Source: DATJGF01 sp035495315 (lineage in GTDB: Bacteria; Verrucomicrobiota; Verrucomicrobiia; Limisphaerales; UBA8199). From it: DNA of 13,125 bases. The notes beneath the pieces are model-generated. The model was not told where the DNA came from, made no database searches, and was given only the letters and a program-made list of their open reading frames with translations. Positions 1 to 4,413 of the stretch are shown here, piece by piece (positions within the stretch are counted from its first letter, which is position 1; each line of letters opens with the position of its first letter). The translations under genes were made by a program, and so were the position numbers. The stretch is taken from positions 1-13,125 of the forward strand of contig DATJGF010000176.1 of NCBI GenBank assembly GCA_035495315.1, given 5' to 3'.

Positions 1-134
1 GCGACGAGCGCGTTAAATTCGAAATGCCAGGAACCCGCATCGTGCAGCATCGCTTGCTTTACACTGAGACTGGTGGTCAGCGGGCCGGGGGTGAACAGGA
101 GCTTATCGCGTGAGCTGGGCAGATTGGGTGTCAT
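1..134 (-). CDS. phnW: 2-aminoethylphosphonate:pyruvate aminotransferase, N-terminal fragment (cut by window edge)
   Basis: An open frame starts at the ATG at 134 and runs off the left edge with no stop, giving 44 codons. The visible peptide begins MTPNLPSSRDKLLFTPGP and continues with LTTSLSVKQAMLHDAGS. The string TPGPLTTS..VK.AML.D is the characteristic start of PhnW, a class V PLP-dependent aminotransferase. PhnW moves the amino group of 2-aminoethylphosphonate (2-AEP) to pyruvate, giving phosphonoacetaldehyde and alanine in the cytoplasm. The PLP lysine lies outside the window. It follows the OPA transporter stop by 23 bp on the same strand, so the two are probably co-transcribed. No clear Shine-Dalgarno is seen. 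The upstream ATG at 150 is out of frame. Another class V aminotransferase is possible, but the TPGPLTTS motif argues for PhnW. Confidence 0.8.
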   Translation of the reverse strand, partial: MTPNLPSSRDKLLFTPGPLTTSLSVKQAMLHDAGSWHFEFNALV

Positions 135-157
135 AGGGATAGTCGTTCATACAATAA

Positions 158-1525
158 TTAACGGCTTTCCAGGGTCGAACCTGGTATCGTCCTGAACCCG
201 GCAAGTTCTGATCTCGTCACCGCCTCCCTTTGGAGAGGTTCCGATTCGGGGCATGAATTGGCTTTGCTGACGTCATTCTTACGATAGAGAAAGCAGCAAA
301 GAATGGCGGACACCAACGTAAGCCCAGCCATCACTTCAAATCCGAGCTGATAACCGCCCAGCATCAGCAATTTGCCGAAGAAAATACCTGAGAGAAAGCC
401 CGCAAAGTAACCGGCGCCGTCGACCAGGCCTGAAACGGTCGCCGCAAAGGCCTGGCCCCTGACCTCCACTGCCAGAACCCCGGCCAGCAAGCTGTAAGGC
501 CCGTAGGCAAGAAATCCGATCAGACCGACACTTGTGGCCAGAGCCCAAAGCCCCAAATGAAACAGCGACGGCAACGCCATCAGCAGCAGAGTTAGTGTCC
601 CCAGCACTGCCACGAGCAGGCATTGCCGGCCCCCGTGATGCAAGCGGCCAAAAACCCATCCCATCAACACAATACCGAGCGCTCCGCAAAGATCAAAGGG
701 TATCGACAAAAACGCCGCCATTGAATTTGATACCTGCGGCCCGCCTTCGGTCCGAATAAAGTCCACCGTCCAGAAGTTGAATGTTTCGCGCAGCAGAGTC
801 AGCGTGAAACTCAGTGCGGCGACGACAATGAATTTTCGTTCTCTGAATAACTCCCAATAGCGGCTGAAACGAAATCCATCTGTTTGGGCGGATTTGGAAC
901 CGGATCGCGCTCCGGTTTGCCGCGGCAACACAAACCCACACACGACAACGAGCAATGCGAGAGCTAATGAGGGACAGGCAAGCACCGCGGGCCAGGAATC
1001 ATGGGTTAACCTGGCAATCAAACCCGCAAAGGACACGGCAACAGCCCCCCCAAAAACGAAACTCAATGACAACAAACCGCAAGTGAACGCAAGTTTCTCC
1101 GGTCTAAACCAATCCGGCACCTGCTTCAGCATCGCGCCCCAACTGGCAGAGCCCGCGAGGCGGTTGAGACTGTAGACGATCGTTAAGGCGGCCAGCGAAG
1201 GCACCAAACCGCCCAATAGGCCAAACAGCGCAACCAGCGTCATTGAACCAAGCAGCGACGCGCGCCCGCCGATCCGATCCGTTACCGGCCCAAACAGGAA
1301 TTTGCCCGCTGCGTACGTGACAGTACTGACGCTGCTAATAATCCCCACTTGCGCTTTGTTGATTCCCCAGTCCTTCTCCAACATCGGCACGGCAACGGAC
1401 AGGTTTTTGCGGGACAGGTAAATCCCAATGTAAGCCACCACTAGCGTGCCCAGGTACAGATACGCCCGGACCGCTGGCGGAAAAGGTTTTTGCTCGATTT
1501 CCATTATGGCCCAGCGTTCCGGCAT
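158..1525 (-). CDS. MFS transporter, organophosphate:phosphate antiporter (OPA/GlpT-UhpT-like) family
   Basis: A 455-residue polytopic membrane protein with the 12-helix major facilitator pattern and a central hydrophilic loop (about 201-230). The first helix ends in IYLSRKNLSVAVP, matching the RKN segment of GlpT/UhpT. The MFS loop 2-3 signature GKFLFGPVTDRIGGR is at about 74-88. Arg39 and Arg246 (LTLLRETFNFW) align with the two GlpT arginines that bind the phosphate group, and YGPYSLLAG (341-349) matches a conserved late segment. The ligand is therefore probably an organophosphate or organophosphonate exchanged across the inner membrane. Because phnW follows 23 bp downstream, I infer 2-AEP or a related phosphonate. 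The start is uncertain: the ATG at 1525 lies in the loop of a 7-bp hairpin, and a second in-frame ATG at 1504 (residue 8) lies just after it. Neither has a clear Shine-Dalgarno. Confidence 0.88.
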   Translation of the reverse strand: MPERWAIMEIEQKPFPPAVRAYLYLGTLVVAYIGIYLSRKNLSVAVPMLEKDWGINKAQVGIISSVSTVTYAAGKFLFGPVTDRIGGRASLLGSMTLVALFGLLGGLVPSLAALTIVYSLNRLAGSASWGAMLKQVPDWFRPEKLAFTCGLLSLSFVFGGAVAVSFAGLIARLTHDSWPAVLACPSLALALLVVVCGFVLPRQTGARSGSKSAQTDGFRFSRYWELFRERKFIVVAALSFTLTLLRETFNFWTVDFIRTEGGPQVSNSMAAFLSIPFDLCGALGIVLMGWVFGRLHHGGRQCLLVAVLGTLTLLLMALPSLFHLGLWALATSVGLIGFLAYGPYSLLAGVLAVEVRGQAFAATVSGLVDGAGYFAGFLSGIFFGKLLMLGGYQLGFEVMAGLTLVSAILCCFLYRKNDVSKANSCPESEPLQREAVTRSELAGFRTIPGSTLESR

Positions 1526-1541
1526 GACGCGTGACGCTGGG
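1510..1541 (-). other. 7-bp inverted repeat enclosing the first start codon of the OPA transporter
   Basis: CCCAGCG (1510-1516) and CGCTGGG (1535-1541) are perfect reverse complements around an 18-nt loop that contains the ATG at 1525. In the mRNA this would form a hairpin ending six bases before the second in-frame ATG (1504). It may indicate that translation starts at 1504, or that initiation is modulated. It could be chance. Confidence 0.3.
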
Positions 1542-1563
1542 CTTGAGGAGAAACTAACACCTG

Positions 1564-1576
1564 CCGCAGATTAGCG
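1564..1576. promoter_or_regulatory. Copy 1 of a 13-bp motif shared by the upstream regions of both transporter genes
   Basis: CCGCAGATTAGCG occurs here, 39-51 bp ahead of the ATG of the OPA transporter, and again at 2509-2521 ahead of the LysE-type gene. In this copy it reads CCGC-AGATTA-GCGG, with 4-bp inverted arms. No function is known to me; it may be a regulator site or a dispersed intergenic repeat. Confidence 0.4.
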
Positions 1577-1606
1577 GAAACGAAAAACGGGAAATTACTG
1601 TGAAGT

Positions 1607-1637
1607 CTGTCACCGGGTGTATGACAGGAAGGTGACA
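1607..1637. promoter_or_regulatory. Overlapping inverted repeats upstream of the OPA transporter-phnW unit (candidate operator)
   Basis: Two nested inverted repeats lie 82-112 bp ahead of the transporter ATG. TGTCACC (1608-1614) pairs with GGTGACA (1631-1637), and CTGTCA (1607-1612) pairs with TGACAG (1622-1627). Their position in the spacer and the dyad symmetry suggest binding by a dimeric regulator, or an RNA hairpin. No recognisable regulator gene lies in the window. Intergenic spacer 1526-1738 otherwise contains only the other repeats listed. Confidence 0.35.
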
Positions 1638-1692
1638 ATTGAGTGGCCAGCTCAATATCCGAAATCGTAACCCGCTGAACGCGGAACAAGAG

Positions 1693-1730
1693 CCGAAATC
1701 ATTTCATTGGTTTCGAGCTTCAGATTTCGG
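1693..1730. repeat. 8-bp inverted repeat just downstream of the LysE-type gene
   Basis: CCGAAATC (1693-1700) and GATTTCGG (1723-1730) are perfect reverse complements 22 bp apart. A third copy of CCGAAATC is at 1659-1666. The hairpin would form 9 nt after the LysE-type stop, but no T-run follows, so it is not a standard intrinsic terminator. It could protect the mRNA 3' end or be part of a TTCGGATTT-like intergenic repeat. Confidence 0.4.
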
Positions 1731-1738
1731 AATTTCCT

Positions 1739-2437
1739 TTATCCGTGCGGCCAAAGCTGAGCTTTGCGCATTTCCCAGATAATGGTCACCCCGTGGGCCA
1801 GCGCGAGAATCAACAAACCGGCGCCGGAGTAATGCTCGATCCGCAAGAGTGTCTTCTCGCTGAATTTGCCGTGGCCCAGGGAGACGATCCAACTCAAGCC
1901 AAAGAACCACAAACCTGTCCCGAGCGCGACACCACCAACGCAGGCCAGCTTACCCGCCCAGTCCGGCGTTACCCATTCCCGCGAAATGAAATTGGCAGCG
2001 AGAATGATCCAGAAGACCAGAACACCGACGTTGCCCATCACTCGCACGAGCCCGGTCATAAAAGCCGAGTGCGGTTGCAGACGCTCGCCGAGCCGCGCTT
2101 CAAACCGATCCGCGCGGGCACCCAAATGCACAGGCGACTCCACCGTTTTGGTCGTGACAAATTTGATGCCCAAAAAGAGCAGAAAAACGAAACTGAAGAG
2201 TTCCATCGCGGCTTTGACATATCCCTTGGTGAAGAATGAGGCAAAACCCGTAAAAGCCAAAAAGCAATAGATCACTTCCATGGTTGTGGCACCCAGTCCA
2301 ATCAACACCGCCCATCTGAATCCCCGCCGGGCGCCTTCGTTGAGGATCGTCAGATTAATCGGACCAACGGGAATGGATAATAACAGCCCACTAATAAAGC
2401 CGGTGAGCGCCGCCAGCAGAATAGGAGGAAGGTCCAT
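1739..2437 (-). CDS. LysE/RhtB-family transporter
   Basis: A 232-residue integral membrane protein with about six hydrophobic segments, the normal length for the LysE family (PF01810). These inner-membrane proteins usually export amino acids or related small metabolites. The diagnostic N-terminal segment SIPVGPINLTILNEGARRGF lies at residues 21-40 (family pattern PGP.N....G...G). Where many members have an NPK motif in the second half, this protein reads GNVGV (about 134-138), so it is a divergent member. The start at ATG 2437 fits the first membrane helix directly, but there is no visible Shine-Dalgarno. It lies 164 bp downstream of pssA on the same strand, likely a separate unit because the spacer contains an inverted repeat and the 13-bp motif. 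The substrate cannot be told from sequence. Confidence 0.82.
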   Translation of the reverse strand: MDLPPILLAALTGFISGLLLSIPVGPINLTILNEGARRGFRWAVLIGLGATTMEVIYCFLAFTGFASFFTKGYVKAAMELFSFVFLLFLGIKFVTTKTVESPVHLGARADRFEARLGERLQPHSAFMTGLVRVMGNVGVLVFWIILAANFISREWVTPDWAGKLACVGGVALGTGLWFFGLSWIVSLGHGKFSEKTLLRIEHYSGAGLLILALAHGVTIIWEMRKAQLWPHG

Positions 2438-2480
2438 TATTAACCAGCGGCAGGCGGCAAATCACCATTACCCTTGCCCT

Positions 2481-2503
2481 CGGTTAAAACAAAACGGTAA
2501 CCG
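2481..2503. promoter_or_regulatory. Inverted repeat CGGTTA-N11-TAACCG upstream of the LysE-type gene
   Basis: CGGTTA (2481-2486) and TAACCG (2498-2503) form a 6-11-6 dyad centred 55 bp ahead of the ATG at 2437. This is a plausible operator position. No regulator is identified, and the dyad may be fortuitous. Confidence 0.3.
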
Positions 2504-2508
2504 ACATT

Positions 2509-2521
2509 CCGCAGATTAGCG
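2509..2521. promoter_or_regulatory. Copy 2 of the shared 13-bp motif
   Basis: CCGCAGATTAGCG is identical to 1564-1576 and lies 72-84 bp ahead of the LysE-type ATG. The right arm here is GCGA rather than GCGG, so the dyad is imperfect. Its presence ahead of two adjacent transporter genes suggests common regulation or a common intergenic repeat. Confidence 0.4.
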
Positions 2522-2601
2522 AAAGTTGCCTGTGGGCTTGGTTCCTTAATCATTCGAATTCTGAGTTTCTTTGGGGTTCCGGGTTTAGTACTTCGGATTT
2601 T

Positions 2602-3450
2602 TCACGCAGCGCCTCCGTCCTCATCCTCATCTTCTTCGATTTCCTGGCGGACTCGGCGCGAGATGCGAGGCCGAATGAATCCGTAAACGAGGTACAGGGT
2701 GAAGAAGGCAGGCAACACATAATAGAGGATGAGTTCGCCGAGCACTAACAACGAGCCGACAAAGAGGGCGGCGATAATCGCTTTAGCGAAGGTGCTGGTG
2801 GAGCGCAAACCCAACGACTTAAAACTCGGGTATTTGACGGTGCTGACCATCATCGCCGACAAAAAGATGAGTACCACCGCGAGCAGGTATTTCCAATTCC
2901 CGAGGCTTTTGTCCTTCTCGTTTAACTGGATGATCAGCAAGGTCAGCGAAGAGACCAACCCTGCTGCCGAAGGGATCGGGAATCCCAGAAAATCCTTGCT
3001 GCCCATACCCGGTTCGGCGGCGATGCAGTTGAACCGGGCAAGGCGAAAGGCGCCGCAAATCAAGTAAATCGACGCGATGAACCAACCGAATTGGGGATGC
3101 CCAACAAACACGTCGCGTAGGACGACGCGATGTACCAGGAAGGCTGGGGCCGCACCGAAGGAGATTAAGTCCGCGAGCGAATCAAACTCACGGCCGAAGG
3201 GGCTTTCGACCCCGCCCATGCGCGCCACCCGTCCGTCGAACAAATCAAATATGCAGGCCAAGAGGATGAACCCAAGCGCCACTTTGATCGGCCCGAAATT
3301 GCCGGTTGAAATATCCGCCTCGACAATTTTGGTTAAGGCGACAAAACCGCAGAACAGGTTCCCTGCCGTCAGCAGATTCGGCAAAAAGTAAATCTTGAGC
3401 TTTGGCTCGATAGTATTGTTGGCCTGGGGTTGGTGAGACGGCGGCTGCAT
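2602..3450 (-). CDS. pssA: CDP-diacylglycerol-serine O-phosphatidyltransferase (phosphatidylserine synthase)
   Basis: This enzyme joins CDP-diacylglycerol and serine to give phosphatidylserine and CMP at the inner membrane, the first committed step to phosphatidylethanolamine. The 282-residue protein is polytopic. It contains a complete CDP-alcohol phosphotransferase signature at residues 72-94: D72-G73-x2-A76-R77-x8-G86-x3-D90-x3-D94, with all metal and nucleotide-binding acids present. The N-terminal FLPNLLTAGNLFCGF (about 22-36) is typical of the membrane-bound PssA type (PF01066). The C-terminus ends in a very acidic tail (EIEEDEDEDGG). The start at ATG 3450 lies 11 bp after the psd stop. 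An AGGG overlapping that stop may serve as ribosome binding site. The psd-pssA pairing gives the function strong contextual support. Confidence 0.93.
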   Translation of the reverse strand: MQPPSHQPQANNTIEPKLKIYFLPNLLTAGNLFCGFVALTKIVEADISTGNFGPIKVALGFILLACIFDLFDGRVARMGGVESPFGREFDSLADLISFGAAPAFLVHRVVLRDVFVGHPQFGWFIASIYLICGAFRLARFNCIAAEPGMGSKDFLGFPIPSAAGLVSSLTLLIIQLNEKDKSLGNWKYLLAVVLIFLSAMMVSTVKYPSFKSLGLRSTSTFAKAIIAALFVGSLLVLGELILYYVLPAFFTLYLVYGFIRPRISRRVRQEIEEDEDEDGGAA

Positions 3451-3461
3451 GGAACCAGTCC

Positions 3462-4151
3462 CTATTCGAAGACCGCCAGGATGGTTTCTCCCCCGGTGAC
3501 GTGGTCGCCCAGGTTGACTCGGATTTTGGCATTCATCGGCAAATAGACATCGGCGCGCGAGCCGAATTGAATGAGGCTGATCCGTTCGCCGCGTTGGACT
3601 TCCTCGCCTTGCTGGACGAACGGCACGATGCGCCTGGCGATCACTCCGGCAATTAAGCGTATGCCAAGCTTTTGGCCGCCCGGCTCATTGCACTCGAACC
3701 CCAGCAGCACATTCTCATTGTGAATGGCCGACTCGGTTTTGAGGGCGTTGAGAAACTGTCCCATGGTGTATTTGAAAAAGGCCACTTTGCCGCTGACCGG
3801 AGCATTCTGGATGTGCACGTCGAACACCGAAAGGAACATCGAGACGCGCTGACATTCACCGCCCATGAATAACGGTTCAACGGTCTTATCGATCACGTCG
3901 ATTTTGCCATGTCCCGGAGACACCACAAGGTTTGCTCCCATCGGCACGTCTGGATTGGGGTCGCGAAAGAAATAAAGGGTAAAGAGTGAGAAGAGCACCC
4001 AAAGGATGAGCAGCATCGGCACGGCGACGGCAGACACGATGGTCGTCAGCAAAGCACCAAAAGCTATCAAGGCCCACATGATAAAACCTGTGACCAGGGA
4101 GATAAGGATGATTTTAAAGGCCGCCTTTCTGGCCTTACCCGAATGTTTCAT
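3462..4151 (-). CDS. psd: Phosphatidylserine decarboxylase, short (archaeal-type) form
   Basis: This enzyme decarboxylates phosphatidylserine to phosphatidylethanolamine using a pyruvoyl group made by self-cleavage. The 229-residue length fits the short PSD family (PF02666). Two hydrophobic helices (about 11-35 and 37-61) precede the YFFRDP motif (60-65). FLSVFDVHIQNAPVSG (106-121) carries the conserved His113. The cleavage site is FGSRADVYLP, with Ser198 expected to become the pyruvoyl residue. An oddity is SPGHG at 78-82, where PSDs usually have SPADG, so the conserved Asp is His81. GAGGGG ends two bases before ATG 4151, unusually close but purine-rich. The gene begins about 40 bp after a strong minus-strand terminator and is followed by pssA, with which it forms an operon. 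Confidence 0.92.
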   Translation of the reverse strand: MKHSGKARKAAFKIILISLVTGFIMWALIAFGALLTTIVSAVAVPMLLILWVLFSLFTLYFFRDPNPDVPMGANLVVSPGHGKIDVIDKTVEPLFMGGECQRVSMFLSVFDVHIQNAPVSGKVAFFKYTMGQFLNALKTESAIHNENVLLGFECNEPGGQKLGIRLIAGVIARRIVPFVQQGEEVQRGERISLIQFGSRADVYLPMNAKIRVNLGDHVTGGETILAVFE

Positions 4152-4191
4152 GTCCCCTCAAGGTAAAGGCTGGGCCATGAGGGTCAAAGGC

Positions 4192-4220
4192 AAAAAGGCG
4201 GCCCGGTCATCCGGGCCGCC
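4192..4220 (-). terminator. Strong intrinsic terminator on the minus strand, just upstream of psd
   Basis: GGCGGCCCGG (4197-4206), loop TCAT, CCGGGCCGCC (4211-4220) is a perfect 10-bp, almost all-GC stem. Read on the minus strand it is followed by TTTTT (4196-4192), a classic rho-independent terminator. It ends 41 nt before the psd ATG and has no annotated minus-strand gene upstream. On the plus strand no T-run follows, so the signal is directional. It may attenuate psd-pssA transcription or end a small RNA. Confidence 0.75.
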
Positions 4221-4343
4221 AGCAACGAAAGGTGCAGCAACAGAAAGGTCAACTGCGAGGTCAGTATTGCAGCGAACCGATCGGCGCTCAACTCCGAAGA
4301 TTGCGGATACATCTCCCGGGGCCGGCCCTGGCTGCAAAACGCA

Positions 4344-4372
4344 TTGAATTTTTGGCGGGCGTACCTCATAAA
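4344..4372 (+). promoter_or_regulatory. Candidate promoter of the GH116-like gene
   Basis: TTGAAT (4344-4349) and CATAAA (4367-4372) are 17 bp apart, each matching four of six sigma-70 consensus bases. The predicted transcript would begin about 35 nt before the ATG at 4414. This is a moderate match only. Confidence 0.3.
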
Positions 4373-4402
4373 ACGTGCGTGCAGCAGCAAACCCAATTCA
4401 CC

Positions 4403-4408
4403 GAGGAG
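4403..4408 (+). promoter_or_regulatory. Ribosome binding site that fixes the GH116-like start
   Basis: GAGGAG at 4403-4408 lies 5 nt before the ATG at 4414. It selects this start over the in-frame ATG at 4375, which has no such sequence, and over ATG 4438 downstream. Good Shine-Dalgarno sequences are otherwise scarce in this window. Confidence 0.75.
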
Positions 4409-4413
4409 CGCTT

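Larger units (their letters stand above)
4221..4413. other. Divergent intergenic region; possible minus-strand leader RNA or small RNA
   Basis: This is the spacer between psd (minus) and the GH116-like gene (plus). A minus-strand transcript starting here would end at the 4192-4220 terminator. It has some folding potential: GCTGCAA (4331-4337) and TTGCAGC (4267-4273) are perfect complements, and smaller palindromes lie between them (GGGCCGGCCC around 4319-4328, CCGATCGG around 4278-4285). I could not match it to tRNA, 6S, SRP or tmRNA. A 61-codon ATG frame on the minus strand (4369 to 4184) runs through the terminator but has no ribosome binding site and is probably chance. Confidence 0.35.

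Noticed and set aside
4184..4396. Minus-strand reading frame of 61-70 codons (TTG 4396 or ATG 4369) running through the terminator ahead of psd
   Set aside because: No ribosome binding site; the frame is encoded in part by the terminator stem; composition is not protein-like apart from a leucine-rich patch. Kept only as a remark in the intergenic entry.
4375..4413. An upstream ATG extending the GH116-like protein by 13 residues
   Set aside because: GAGGAG at 4403-4408 is correctly spaced for ATG 4414 and the extension would move the twin-arginine signal away from the N-terminus.
4221..4413. A tRNA, 6S, SRP or tmRNA gene in the divergent spacer
   Set aside because: No T-loop GTTCRA pattern in a cloverleaf context, no end-to-end pairing as in 6S RNA, and no SRP core loop sequence.
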